From Bog-756 sp963725395 (GTDB lineage Bacteria; Actinomycetota; Acidimicrobiia; Acidimicrobiales; RAAP-2): 64,000 nucleotides of DNA. The DNA lies in the NCBI GenBank assembly GCA_963725395.1, contig CAVRYH010000002.1, positions 1-64,000 of the forward strand. The letters are read 5' to 3'. Shown here piece by piece: positions 38,960-47,188 of the stretch; within the stretch, counting starts at the first letter, position 1; each line of letters begins with the position of its first letter. The notes under the pieces were generated by a model that did no database searches, was not told the DNA's origin, and saw only the letters and a list, made by a program, of their open reading frames with translations. The position numbers were made by a program, and so were the translations under genes.

Positions 38960-39035
38960 TGGAGCCGGCGGTGGGAATCGAACCCACGACCTGACGATTA
39001 CAAGTCGTCTGCGCTACCAACTGCGCCACACCGGC
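38960..39035 (-). tRNA. tRNA-Thr (anticodon UGU)
   Basis: The minus strand folds into a full cloverleaf: acceptor GCCGGTG/CGCCGGC (one G-U pair), D-arm with GCGC stems, anticodon stem GACGA/TCGTC with loop CTTGTAA, variable AGGTC, and T-arm GTGGG/CCCAC with TTCGATT. The 3' CCA is encoded. Anticodon TGT reads ACA threonine codons. It lies 122 bp from the IS30 element. Confidence 0.96.
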
Positions 39036-39184
39036 CCGGTGCCGGGAAGGACCCGGCGCCGGTGCCATCCTACGGCCGGCGGCCGCGGACAGAGATGACG
39101 ACGGCCAGCTGCGCCACACCGTCCCGCCGGGACGGAATCGGAAACCCTTGCTTCTCCCGGCCCAGGTTGGCAGGCTGGCACGCA

Positions 39185-39751
39185 GTGGCCGACCCTTCAG
39201 AGCGTGACCGACGATCATCATCTGGTGGACGTGGGAGGAGCGGGGGAGGGCTCCCTCCCTTCCGGGCCCTGATCGTGCTCGCCGTCTTCGTGGTGGCCAC
39301 GGTGCTCCTGTTGGGTGTGGTCCACCCGTCGACCACCACCACCGCGTCCAGCGCACTGCCAGCCACGACGACCACCACCAAGCCAGCGCATCCGGTGCCC
39401 ACGACGACCACCGTTCCTCCGAGCCACGTTCCGGTCCTGGTGGCGAATGCCTCGGGCGTCACCGGTGCAGCCGCCGCGGTCAACAACGAGCTTCAGCCGG
39501 GTGGGTGGGACCTGTTGCCCCCGACCGACGCCACGGCCCAGGCCCCCTCCTCGGACGTCTACTACCTGGCCGGGTACCAACCCGAGGCGAAGTCCATCGC
39601 CGCCACGCTCAAGCTGGCCCCGGGTGACGTCCTCCCGTACACGACCGCCGCCCCGATCAGTTCGATCGGCACGGCCCAGGTGCTGGTGGTCGTGGGACCC
39701 GATCTGGCATCGAGGGTGGTGCCGGCCACGACCACCACGACCGCCGGCTGA
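39185..39751 (+). CDS. LytR_C-domain membrane-anchored protein
   Basis: The product has about 188 residues from a GTG at 39185; the frame stays open upstream through the tRNA, which cannot be coding. A short basic N-terminus and one membrane helix (L-I-V-L-A-V-F-V-V-A-T-V) are followed by a Thr/Pro-rich linker with T-T-T-T runs. The LytR_C fold comes next (V-P-V-L-V-A-N-A-S-G-V, then V-L-V-V-V-G-P-D). Such domains sit on the outer face with cell-wall glycopolymer enzymes; a stand-alone copy probably binds envelope glycans. It precedes otsB by 11 bp. Confidence 0.75.
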   Translation: MADPSERDRRSSSGGRGRSGGGLPPFRALIVLAVFVVATVLLLGVVHPSTTTTASSALPATTTTTKPAHPVPTTTTVPPSHVPVLVANASGVTGAAAAVNNELQPGGWDLLPPTDATAQAPSSDVYYLAGYQPEAKSIAATLKLAPGDVLPYTTAAPISSIGTAQVLVVVGPDLASRVVPATTTTTAG

Positions 39752-39762
39752 CGTACGAGACC

Positions 39763-40635
39763 GTGACGACGAGTGGTACCTCGCCGTTGGGAACGCCGTC
39801 GCTCGCGGTTCGCCGGGCGCTCGCGCCCCTACTGGTCGATCCTGCCACCACCGCCATCGTGTCCGACTTCGACGGGACGCTGTCCCCCATTGTCGCCCGT
39901 CCCGACGACGCCCGACCCCTGGATGGGACGGCCGACCTCCTCATGACGCTGGCTCGTCGCTTCGGAACGGTGGCCGTGGTGTCGGGGAGACCGGCCTCCT
40001 TTCTCGTCGAGCACCTCACCGTGCCCTCCCCCGAGGCGGGTTCTGGGGGGCCCTCCCCACTCTTCGTGGGCCTCTACGGTCTCGAGGTGGCGACGGAGGA
40101 CGGTCGCATCGTGCCGGATCCCGAGGCCACCCACTGGCGCCCCGTCGTCGACGAGGTGGTGGACCGCCTGCGCTCGGGCGCACCGGCCGGGGCCCTGGTC
40201 GAGTCCAAGGGGCTCGCCGTCACCGTCCACTGGAGGACCGCCCCCTCGGCGGAGCCGTGGGCCACAGAAGCGGTGGCCGCCGAGGCGACGCGAACCGGGT
40301 TGCAGCCCCATGCGGGTCGCTGCTCGCTCGAACTGCGGCCGCCATTGGCGATCGACAAGGGCTCCGTGACGGCCCACCTCCTCGAGGGGCGCAGCGCGGG
40401 GTGTTATCTGGGGGACGATCTGGGTGACCTGCCGGCGTTCGCCGCCCTGTCCCGCTCCGCAGCCGACCGGGGGACGGCCACGGTGGCCGTGGCGGTGGCC
40501 GACGACGAGAGCGCCCCCGAGGTCCTGGATGCGGCGGACATCGTCGTGCGGGGCCCGTCCGAGGCGTTCGCCGCCTTGTCCTGGCTCGCAGGTGCCGAGG
40601 TCGGAGCGGTGAGCGGACCCGACCGGGCCCACTGA
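39763..40635 (+). CDS. otsB: Trehalose-6-phosphate phosphatase
   Basis: The protein has 290 residues from a GTG. The HAD motifs are S-D-F-D-G-T-L-S-P-I (nucleophile and acid Asp), V-S-G-R-P, and the C-terminal G-D-D-L-G-D-L-P-A-F that binds magnesium. The cap domain carries G-L-Y-G-L-E, typical of trehalose phosphatases. It removes phosphate from trehalose 6-phosphate in the cytoplasm. Its stop codon touches that of otsA on the other strand, so the two steps of the pathway are encoded tail to tail. Confidence 0.9.
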   Translation: MTTSGTSPLGTPSLAVRRALAPLLVDPATTAIVSDFDGTLSPIVARPDDARPLDGTADLLMTLARRFGTVAVVSGRPASFLVEHLTVPSPEAGSGGPSPLFVGLYGLEVATEDGRIVPDPEATHWRPVVDEVVDRLRSGAPAGALVESKGLAVTVHWRTAPSAEPWATEAVAAEATRTGLQPHAGRCSLELRPPLAIDKGSVTAHLLEGRSAGCYLGDDLGDLPAFAALSRSAADRGTATVAVAVADDESAPEVLDAADIVVRGPSEAFAALSWLAGAEVGAVSGPDRAH

Positions 40636-42060
40636 TCAGCCGACGGCTTCGAGCTGGTCGTTCAACCAGTCCGAAGGGGAACGGGCGAGGACCGCCCGGC
40701 GGAGTGCATCGGACCTCGACTCCCTCTCGGCGGCATCCATGTCCAGGGCCCGGGCGAGCACGGCGGCGGTGTCCGACACGTCGAACGGGTTGATCTCCAG
40801 AGCCGCTCCCGACAGCTCGTCGAAGGCACCGGCCTCGCGCGACAGGGCCAGTACCCCGTGTCGGGAGTTGAGCAGGGGGCCTTCTTTGGCCACGAGGTTC
40901 AATCCGTCGCGGACGGGGTTCACTAGTAGGACGTCGTAGCGGGTGAGTGCGGCCAACGAGCGGTGGTAGTCGTCCTCGACCTCGAGCACGATCGGGGTCC
41001 AGTCGGACGTGCCCCAGCGTTCGTTGATCCGGGCCACAGTGGCCTCGACCTCGTTCTGGTAGGCCAGGTACTCGGGAAGCCCCTGACGGGTCGGATAGGC
41101 CAGTGCCACGAAGACCACCCGCTCCCGGCGCGCCGGCTCGAGGTCGAGCAGCTCCTCGAAGGCCCAGAACCCACGCAGGAGATTTTTCGAGAGCTCCATC
41201 CGGTCCACTCGTACGATCACCTGGCGGTCGGGGGCTCCGATGAGCTCCTCGATCCGGGCCGCGGCGAGCGGGACCGACGGATCGGAGGCTGCGGCCCGGA
41301 GCGATTCGGGATCGGTGGACAGTGGCGAGACATAGGTGGGTGCCGGGGCGCCGGTCGACCCCCTCCCGCCGACGACGGACTGGCACGCCCGGTAGGCCGC
41401 CGCCCACCGCTCGGTGTGGAACCCGCACGTCCCGAACCCGGCCATCCCCGCCAGAAGTTCGACACCGACTGACGTGGGCAGCATGCGGAGCACCGACGGG
41501 TCGGCGAACGGCGTGTGGGTGAAGTGGGCGGTACGCAGGTCCGGGCGCAGTCTGGCCAGTTCGGAACCCATCAACGCCAGGTGGTAGTCCTGGACGAGCA
41601 CCCTCCCGCCCTCGGGTGCGACCTTGGCCACCCGGTCGGCGAAGAGCTGGTTGAACTCGCGGTAGGCGTCCCACGCCTCCATCCACCTCCGGTCGGCTCT
41701 GGGTCGGCGCGCCGCATCGAAGAGATGGTGGTAGCAGAACCAGAGGATGGCGTTGGACACGACGTTGTAGGCCAGGTTGTACGTGTCGGGGTCGGGTTCG
41801 ACCAGTTCGATCCGGAGGCCGTCCTCGGCCATCAACCCGGCGGCGACCGCCGCCCTGTCGGCGTCGTTCATGGTCGACGCCACCCAGATCGCGCCGGTGC
41901 CCGTCACCATAGGCTGGAGAGAACCGGCCAGTCCGCCGCCGACCTCACCGGCGACGGGCACGCCGTTCTCGAAGTGGAAGGCGAGCGGTCCCCGATTGGA
42001 CACAAGCACGGTGTCCCCCAGCGAACCGCCTCCGGCCAGCTGGCTCCGGGCGACGGCCAT
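40636..42060 (-). CDS. otsA: Trehalose-6-phosphate synthase (GT20)
   Basis: The protein has 474 residues. It joins glucose from a nucleotide sugar to glucose 6-phosphate. Motifs are V-S-N-R-G-P-L at the N-terminus, G-G-L-A-G-S-L, Q-D-Y-H-L-A-L-M, H-T-P-F-A-D-P, D-R-M-E-L-S-K-N and N-P-V-R-D-G-L-N-L-V-A-K-E. The length fits the single-domain bacterial form. The ATG at 42060 lies 6 bases after TAGCGT (42067..42072), so translation is probably leaderless. Confidence 0.92.
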   Translation of the reverse strand: MAVARSQLAGGGSLGDTVLVSNRGPLAFHFENGVPVAGEVGGGLAGSLQPMVTGTGAIWVASTMNDADRAAVAAGLMAEDGLRIELVEPDPDTYNLAYNVVSNAILWFCYHHLFDAARRPRADRRWMEAWDAYREFNQLFADRVAKVAPEGGRVLVQDYHLALMGSELARLRPDLRTAHFTHTPFADPSVLRMLPTSVGVELLAGMAGFGTCGFHTERWAAAYRACQSVVGGRGSTGAPAPTYVSPLSTDPESLRAAASDPSVPLAAARIEELIGAPDRQVIVRVDRMELSKNLLRGFWAFEELLDLEPARRERVVFVALAYPTRQGLPEYLAYQNEVEATVARINERWGTSDWTPIVLEVEDDYHRSLAALTRYDVLLVNPVRDGLNLVAKEGPLLNSRHGVLALSREAGAFDELSGAALEINPFDVSDTAAVLARALDMDAAERESRSDALRRAVLARSPSDWLNDQLEAVG

Positions 42061-42122
42061 GGGGGGACGCTACCCGCTCGGCCCCCGGCGAACCAGACCG
42101 CGACACCGGGATCGATCCGCTC

Positions 42123-42156
42123 TTGACAAGGTAGTGATTGACCACTCACAATAGTG
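42123..42156 (+). promoter_or_regulatory. Promoter and putative operator of the TetR gene
   Basis: TTGACA (42123..42128) and CACAAT (42147..42152) are 18 bp apart. The spacer holds AGTG-N6-CACT, with CTCACAAT after it. The predicted start of transcription coincides with the ATG at 42159. A near copy lies before the MFS gene, suggesting autoregulation by the TetR protein. Confidence 0.55.
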
Positions 42157-42158
42157 CC

Positions 42159-42785
42159 ATGATGATGGCCAGCCGCCAGACCGCCCAGGAACGACGTACC
42201 TCGGTCCTCGCCGCCGCCATCTCCGAGTTCGCCCGGTCGGGGTATGCCGGAACGTCCACCGAGGCCATCGCCGCCCGGGCCGGGATCTCCCAGCCCTATC
42301 TGTTCCGGTTGTTCGGAACCAAAAAGGACCTGTTCGTCGCCACATACGACCTGGTCGGTGACCGGATCGTCAACGAGCTGACCCGGGTGAGCGAAGGACT
42401 CGAGGGCGAGGAGGCCCTGGCCGCCATGGGGACCGCCTATGTGGAACTGATGCAGGATCCCGAGCTGCTCGAGGTGCAGCTCCACGGCTTCGCCGCCGCC
42501 CCCAGCGACCCTGACATCGCCCGGAGCTGCAGACGGACCTTCGAGGTCCTCCAGGAGGTCGTCGTGGAGCGGACCAACCTGAGCGACGACGAGCTCCGAC
42601 AGTTCTTCGCCATGGGCATGCTCATCAGCGTGATGGCGGCGATCGATCTCCTGTCCCTTCCGGACGAGTGGGCGCAGAACCTGTGCCGGATACCAGAAAA
42701 GGCCGAGGCCATCAAAGCAGTCACCAAGGCCCTCGAGGCACAGCAGCGTGCCGACGGGGCTGCGAGCGCGGAGGTACCAGCATGA
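42159..42785 (+). CDS. TetR family transcriptional regulator
   Basis: The protein has 208 residues. The first ATG of three in a row (42159) is at the predicted transcription start, so the mRNA is probably leaderless. The N-terminal helix-turn-helix is typical: A-I-S-E-F-A-R-S-G-Y, T-S-T-E-A-I-A-A-R-A-G-I-S, and Y-L-F-R-L-F-G-T-K-K-D-L-F. The C-terminal ligand domain is unspecific. The downstream MFS efflux gene has the same operator-like motif, so it likely controls drug or metabolite efflux. Confidence 0.9.
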   Translation: MMMASRQTAQERRTSVLAAAISEFARSGYAGTSTEAIAARAGISQPYLFRLFGTKKDLFVATYDLVGDRIVNELTRVSEGLEGEEALAAMGTAYVELMQDPELLEVQLHGFAAAPSDPDIARSCRRTFEVLQEVVVERTNLSDDELRQFFAMGMLISVMAAIDLLSLPDEWAQNLCRIPEKAEAIKAVTKALEAQQRADGAASAEVPA

Positions 42786-42811
42786 ACAAGTCCTTCTCCA
42801 CCCCGCTTTTT

Positions 42812-42842
42812 TTGAGCTGGGAATCTAGTGATCACTCACAAT
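42812..42842 (+). promoter_or_regulatory. Promoter and putative TetR operator before the MFS gene
   Basis: TTGAGC (42812..42817) and CACAAT (42837..42842) are 19 bp apart. Between them lies the perfect palindrome AGTGATCACT (42827..42836), followed by the same CTCACAAT as before the TetR gene. Confidence 0.55.
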
Positions 42843-42904
42843 CTAAGAGATGGCGGACCGTCGGCCCGATCGACCGTGGTGGGTTCCGCCGCCGTCTGGC
42901 CACC

Positions 42905-44536
42905 ATGGCCGAGGCGGTCCGCATTCGCGCGTCCTCGCGGTCGACCACACCCGTTCCGGCACCGGCAGCGGACACCGCAGCACCACCGGCAACCGGACCA
43001 GCACCGGCAACGGCGCCGAGCGGCAGCGCCCCCCATGCCCGGTCCCGGGCCGTATGGGCCGTGGCGATCACCGGCATGGCGCTGTTCATGGCGTCGCTGG
43101 ACAACCTGGTCGTGTCCACGGCCCTCCCGGTCATCCGCGTGCATCTCCATGCCGGGCTCTCGGGGCTCGAGTGGACGGTCAACGCGTACACCCTCACGTT
43201 CGCCGTTCTGCTGCTGTCGGCGGCCGCCGTCGGCGAGCGCTTCGGCCGGCGGCGCACGTTCGTCGCCGGCATCGCCACCTTCACCGGCGCCTCGGCCCTG
43301 GCGGCGATGGCCCCGTCCATCGGGATGCTGGTGGCAGCACGGGCCATCCAGGGCGCCGGCGGGGCGATGATCATGCCGCTCTCCCTGACCTTGCTCAGCG
43401 CGGCCGTCCCGCCCGAGCGCAGGAATGCGGCGCTCGGGATCTGGGGCGCCATCGGGGGTACGGCCATCGCCTTCGGTCCGTTGGTCGGTGGCGCGGTGAC
43501 CTCGGGATGGTCGTGGCAGTACATCTTCTGGCTCAACGTGCCCGTGGGTGTCGTGCTGATCCCGCTGGCCTGGTGGAAGCTGTCCGAGTCCCGGGGTGTG
43601 GCCTCACCGCTCGACCTCGTGGGCGTCGGACTGGTCAGTGCCGGGCTGTTCGGTGTGGTCCTCGGTCTGGTGCGGGGGAACAGCAACGGCTGGACCAGCG
43701 CGTCGGTTCTGGCGTCCTTCGTCGTCGGTGCGGTCGCCCTGGCCGGATTCGTCCGGTGGGAGCTGCGCTCCACCCATCCGATGCTCGACATCCGACTGTT
43801 CCGCCATCGCGGGTTCGCCTCGGTCAACGTCACGGCCATGTTGTTCAGCTTCGGCATGTTCGGTGCCATCTTCTTCCTGGTCCAGTACCTCCAGGTGGTC
43901 CAGGGACTCTCGCCGCTGGCCGCCGGGATCCGGATCCTGCCGTGGACGGCCATGCCGATGCTCTTGGCCCCCGTGGTCGGCAACCTGGCGGAACGGTGGG
44001 GCGGGAAGCCGCTGGTGGTCACCGGGCTGGCGCTGCAGGTCGTGGGTCTTACCTGGTTGGCCACCGTGGTCACGACCACGACCCCCTACGCCGATCTGGT
44101 GACCCCGTTCGTCGTCTGCGGCATAGGGATGACCCTGTTCTTCGTGCCCCTGGCCTCCCTGGTGCTCGGAGCCGTCCCCCGCTCGCTCGAAGGGGTGGCC
44201 TCGGGGGCCAACGCCGCCTTCCGCGAGCTCGGGGGGGTCCTGGGTATCGCCGTGCTCGGCGCCGTGTTCAGCACCCACGGTGGCTACGCCTCGGGCGACG
44301 ACTACGTCAACGGGATGACCGCGGCGGTCTACGGCGGGGCGGCCGTGGTGGCCGTCGGGGTCATCGCCGCCCTCTTGGTGCCCGGACGTCGCCGGTCGTC
44401 GGTGGCCGTCGAGCCTGCTCCCTCATCGGCACGGCGAGTCGACCGGCCGGCCGAGTCGGGCGAAGTCCCGGTGCCCGGCGACGGTGACGTCGCCCTCCGG
44501 GGCGCCCTCTGCGGGGTGGAGGTCGGCTCGGCCTAA
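42905..44536 (+). CDS. MFS multidrug efflux transporter, DHA2 (14-helix) type
   Basis: The protein has 543 residues from the ATG at 42905. An ATG at 42782 overlaps the TetR stop (ATGA) in the same frame and could give a 584-residue form. After a Pro/Ala-rich N-terminus, helix 1 carries L-D-N-L-V-V-S-T-A-L-P-V-I, the DHA2 motif. R-F-G-R-R-R-T between helices 2 and 3 is the MFS signature loop. About fourteen helices fit EmrB/QacA-type proton-driven exporters. The substrate is unknown. Confidence 0.9.
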   Translation: MAEAVRIRASSRSTTPVPAPAADTAAPPATGPAPATAPSGSAPHARSRAVWAVAITGMALFMASLDNLVVSTALPVIRVHLHAGLSGLEWTVNAYTLTFAVLLLSAAAVGERFGRRRTFVAGIATFTGASALAAMAPSIGMLVAARAIQGAGGAMIMPLSLTLLSAAVPPERRNAALGIWGAIGGTAIAFGPLVGGAVTSGWSWQYIFWLNVPVGVVLIPLAWWKLSESRGVASPLDLVGVGLVSAGLFGVVLGLVRGNSNGWTSASVLASFVVGAVALAGFVRWELRSTHPMLDIRLFRHRGFASVNVTAMLFSFGMFGAIFFLVQYLQVVQGLSPLAAGIRILPWTAMPMLLAPVVGNLAERWGGKPLVVTGLALQVVGLTWLATVVTTTTPYADLVTPFVVCGIGMTLFFVPLASLVLGAVPRSLEGVASGANAAFRELGGVLGIAVLGAVFSTHGGYASGDDYVNGMTAAVYGGAAVVAVGVIAALLVPGRRRSSVAVEPAPSSARRVDRPAESGEVPVPGDGDVALRGALCGVEVGSA

Positions 44537-44606
44537 CCGGCGCATGCGTGTGTCCCCGTCGGTCGGCTCCGTCGAACACCGGCTCCGGTGATCACCGTGG
44601 CACCGG

Positions 44607-45428
44607 TCAGTCGGGCGTGACCAGGGGAGCCCGGGCCAGCGCGGCCCTCAGGATGTCGGTGGCCTGGGGGCGGAGCTCGGCCAGGGGTCGGTTGCGGTGC
44701 ACGCGGGTGCCGAGGTCGACCTGGGCGACGGTGGCGACCCCCCATCGGGCGGCCACGTCGATGAGCAGCGCCAACTCGACGGCGTACCCGTCGGCCAGGC
44801 CGCACTTCTCGAGCACCCACCGGGGCGCGGCGGTCTCTCCGGCCAGCGGCTGCTCGACCGAGGCCAGGTGGGGGAACAAGAGATCGATCACCGGTTTGGC
44901 CACGAGTTCGGTGACCCGTCCTCCGCCGTCGGGTGCCCCGTGGAGAGGACGCTGGTAGTAACCCTTCACCAGGCTCACCGAGTCGTCGACCAGGAGCGGA
45001 CCCACCAGACCGGTCACGAAGTGCGGCCCGAAGTTGGTGACGTCCGCGTCGACGAAGACAACGAAGTCGCCCTCCACCTCGTCCACAGCCGCCCGCATGG
45101 CCTGGCCCTTGCCACCGCCCGAGGAGCCGGTGGAGAGCACCCGGGCTCCGGACCGTCGGGCGATCTCGGCGGTCTGGTCCGCCGAGCCGTCATCGATGAC
45201 GACGACCTCGTCGACGAGCGGGACCCGACCGGCACGGGTGAGGTTGGTGACGACGGCCTCGACGATGGGCCCGATGGTCTGTGCCTCGTTGCGCGCCGGG
45301 ATGCAGACCGACACGCGACGGTCGCCCTTCACCTCGGTGAGGGCGCCCGTTTCGAAGCGGCTGTGTTCGTACCGGCCGGCCCACTCTCCGGGCACGCGAG
45401 CGATCGGCATGATGTCATCATCGCTCAC
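44607..45428 (-). CDS. gpgS: Glucosyl-3-phosphoglycerate synthase
   Basis: The protein has 273 residues from a GTG at 45428 (an ATG at 45410 is possible). It transfers glucose from a nucleotide sugar to 3-phosphoglycerate, the first step to glucosylglycerate and, in mycobacteria, to methylglucose lipopolysaccharides. GT-A (GT81) motifs are V-C-I-P-A-R-N-E, V-D-A-D-V-T-N-F-G-P, K-G-Y-Y-Q-R-P and G-G-G-R-V-T-E-L-V-A-K-P. They match the mycobacterial enzyme closely. The length is about 50 shorter than the mycobacterial protein. The partner phosphatase GpgP is not in the window. Confidence 0.88.
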   Translation of the reverse strand: MSDDDIMPIARVPGEWAGRYEHSRFETGALTEVKGDRRVSVCIPARNEAQTIGPIVEAVVTNLTRAGRVPLVDEVVVIDDGSADQTAEIARRSGARVLSTGSSGGGKGQAMRAAVDEVEGDFVVFVDADVTNFGPHFVTGLVGPLLVDDSVSLVKGYYQRPLHGAPDGGGRVTELVAKPVIDLLFPHLASVEQPLAGETAAPRWVLEKCGLADGYAVELALLIDVAARWGVATVAQVDLGTRVHRNRPLAELRPQATDILRAALARAPLVTPD

Positions 45429-45526
45429 CCGGCGCGGGTCCGTGGAGAGGCGGGGTCACGGTCGACGCGGGCCTCGAGGCCTGCCCGCATTGACGCGAAG
45501 GCCCGCATCGTCCAGAATGTAGGGGC

Positions 45527-45632
45527 CATCATCCAGAGCGGCCGAGGGATCGGGCCCAGTGACGCCGCGGCAACCAGTGGGGGATCTTCGATGGTCCCTA
45601 TCACCAGGTGCCAATGCCCGAGCGATGAGGAG
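45527..45632 (+). promoter_or_regulatory. SAM-I (S-box) riboswitch upstream of thrC
   Basis: The leader has the conserved S-box core in order: CCAGAG, GAGGGA, GGGCCC, GTGACGCCGCGGCAACCAG, a hairpin at about 45578-45605, then CAGGTGCCAATGCC and the closing GATGA. P1 pairs TCATC (45529..45533) with GATGA (45624..45628). The GAGGAG ribosome binding site (45627..45632) begins inside the P1 3' strand, so SAM binding should hide it and lower translation of thrC. No terminator hairpin is seen after P1. Confidence 0.85.
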
Positions 45633-45638
45633 ACCACC

Positions 45639-46910
45639 GTGGAATTCGTTTCTGGGCTGCGCTGTCGTGAATGCGGCCGTGGCTATCCTGCCGAGGCACT
45701 GCATGTCTGTGACTACTGCTTCGGGCCACTCGAGGTGACCTACGACTACGAGCGCGTGGCCGCCACCATGACCAGGGAGCGCGTCGCGGCCGGGCCCAGG
45801 ACGATCTGGCGGTACGCCGATCTGCTGCCCGTCCGGGACGCCAACCCTGTGGACCTCGGCGCCGGGTTCACCCCGCTGACCCGGGCCGACCGCCTCGCCG
45901 CCGAGCTGGGGCTGGGCGAGCTGTGGATCAAGGACGACACCGCCAACCCGACGGGCTCGTTCAAGGACCGGGTGGTGTCGGTGGCGCTGACCAAGGCCCG
46001 CCAACTCGGCTTCAAGATCGCCGCGTCCGCGTCGACGGGGAACCTGGCCAACTCGGTGGCGGCCCACGCCGCCCGGGCCGGCATGGACTCCGTGGTCCTC
46101 ATCCCGCAGGACCTCGAGACGGCCAAGATCGCCATGACCGCGGTGTACGGCGGACGGGTCATCGCCGTCAACGGGAGCTACGACGATGTCAACCGGCTCT
46201 GTGCCGAGCTGACCAGTGAGCAACCGGCCTGGGCGTTCGTGAACGTCAACGTGCGCACCTACTACGCCGAGGGATCGAAGACGCTGGCCTTCGAGGTGGC
46301 CGAGCAGTTGGGATGGCAGGCGCCGGACCACGTGGTGGTCCCCATCGGCTCGGGCAGCCAGTTGACCAAGGTGGCCAAGGGCTTTGCCGAGCTGTGGCAG
46401 GTCGGTCTGCTCGACGAGGAGCCTTCCGTCCGGATCTCGGGGGCCCAGGCCGAGGGGTGCTCGCCGGTGGCCACCGCCTTTTCCGAGGGCACGGATGCCA
46501 TCCGCCCGGTCAAGCCCCACACCATCGCCAAGTCGCTGGCCATCGGAAACCCGGCCGACGGGTGGTATGCCCTCGATACCATCCGCAGCTCAGGGGGTTC
46601 GTGCGCCGCCGTCACCGACGACGAGGTACTCGAGGGCATCCGCCTCCTGGCCCGGACCGAAGGGATCTTCGCCGAGACGGCCGGAGGGGTGACCATCGCC
46701 ACGTTGGCCAAGCTGGCGGCCCAAGGCGTCATCCGTTCCGACGAGCGGGTCGTGGCCCTGGTGACGGGTCACGGGCTCAAGACGGTCGAGGCCCTGGCCG
46801 GAACCGAGAAGCCGACCGCGACCATCGCGCCCACCCTCGACGCCTTCAACGAGGCCATGGAGGGCGAGCGCTACGCGGACACCGAGCATGACCGAAGGAG
46901 CGATCGATGA
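45639..46910 (+). CDS. thrC: Threonine synthase or related PLP enzyme
   Basis: The protein has 423 residues from a GTG at 45639, six bases after GAGGAG. An upstream ATG (45591) lies inside the riboswitch and is unlikely. A C-R-E-C and C-D-Y-C zinc-ribbon-like start precedes the fold-type II PLP core. The PLP lysine is in G-S-F-K-D-R, with S-T-G-N-L-A-N-S for the cofactor phosphate and G-S-G-S-Q. Threonine synthase converts O-phosphohomoserine to threonine. A SAM riboswitch in front and a sulfur carrier behind are unusual company and allow another reaction on the same substrate. Confidence 0.85.
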   Translation: MEFVSGLRCRECGRGYPAEALHVCDYCFGPLEVTYDYERVAATMTRERVAAGPRTIWRYADLLPVRDANPVDLGAGFTPLTRADRLAAELGLGELWIKDDTANPTGSFKDRVVSVALTKARQLGFKIAASASTGNLANSVAAHAARAGMDSVVLIPQDLETAKIAMTAVYGGRVIAVNGSYDDVNRLCAELTSEQPAWAFVNVNVRTYYAEGSKTLAFEVAEQLGWQAPDHVVVPIGSGSQLTKVAKGFAELWQVGLLDEEPSVRISGAQAEGCSPVATAFSEGTDAIRPVKPHTIAKSLAIGNPADGWYALDTIRSSGGSCAAVTDDEVLEGIRLLARTEGIFAETAGGVTIATLAKLAAQGVIRSDERVVALVTGHGLKTVEALAGTEKPTATIAPTLDAFNEAMEGERYADTEHDRRSDR

Positions 46911-47182
46911 GCGTCAAGGTCCGAATCCCGACACAACTGCGCAACCTGACCGGCGGCAGTGGCGAGGTGGTGGTCGAAGGGTCCACCGTCGGCGAGGCGC
47001 TGAAGGCGCTCGATGCTGACCATGCCGGGTTCGGTGACCGGCTGTTCGACGAGGCTGGGGAGCTCCGTCGGTTCGTGAACGTGTTCCTCGCCGACGAGGA
47101 CGTGAGGTTCCTCGACGGGCTGGCCACACCGGTGGCCGACGGCGAGACGCTGTCCATCGTCCCGGCCGTCGCCGGGGGCTGA
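46907..47182 (+). CDS. cysO: CysO-like sulfur carrier (MoaD/ThiS fold)
   Basis: The protein has 91 residues. The ATG overlaps the thrC stop (ATGA). It is a ubiquitin-like fold ending in P-A-V-A-G-G, the di-glycine that is turned into a thiocarboxylate. F-V-N-V-F-L-A-D-E-D-V-R-F and G-L-A-T-P-V-A-D-G match mycobacterial CysO much better than MoaD or ThiS. CysO-thiocarboxylate donates sulfur to O-phosphoserine for cysteine. Being translationally coupled to thrC suggests a sulfur-transfer role linked to that enzyme. No CysM or Mec partner is in the window. Confidence 0.85.
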   Translation: MSVKVRIPTQLRNLTGGSGEVVVEGSTVGEALKALDADHAGFGDRLFDEAGELRRFVNVFLADEDVRFLDGLATPVADGETLSIVPAVAGG

Positions 47183-47188
47183 TCAGGA

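Noticed and set aside
38888..39184. N-terminal extension of the LytR_C frame
   Set aside because: It would read through the antisense of the tRNA-Thr gene and has no ribosome binding site.
39320..39420. ACC-rich repeat, considered as a tandem repeat or CRISPR-like element
   Set aside because: It encodes the Thr-rich linker of the LytR_C protein; there are no regular repeats and spacers. No CRISPR array was seen anywhere in the window.
42850..44487. 545-codon frame on the plus strand, starting at the predicted transcript start of the MFS gene
   Set aside because: It is out of frame with the clear transporter and lacks membrane segments; codon composition is that of a shadow.
44577..44590. 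CACCGG/CCGGTG hairpin between the MFS gene and gpgS
   Set aside because: The loop would have only two bases and there is no U-tract; too weak to call a terminator.
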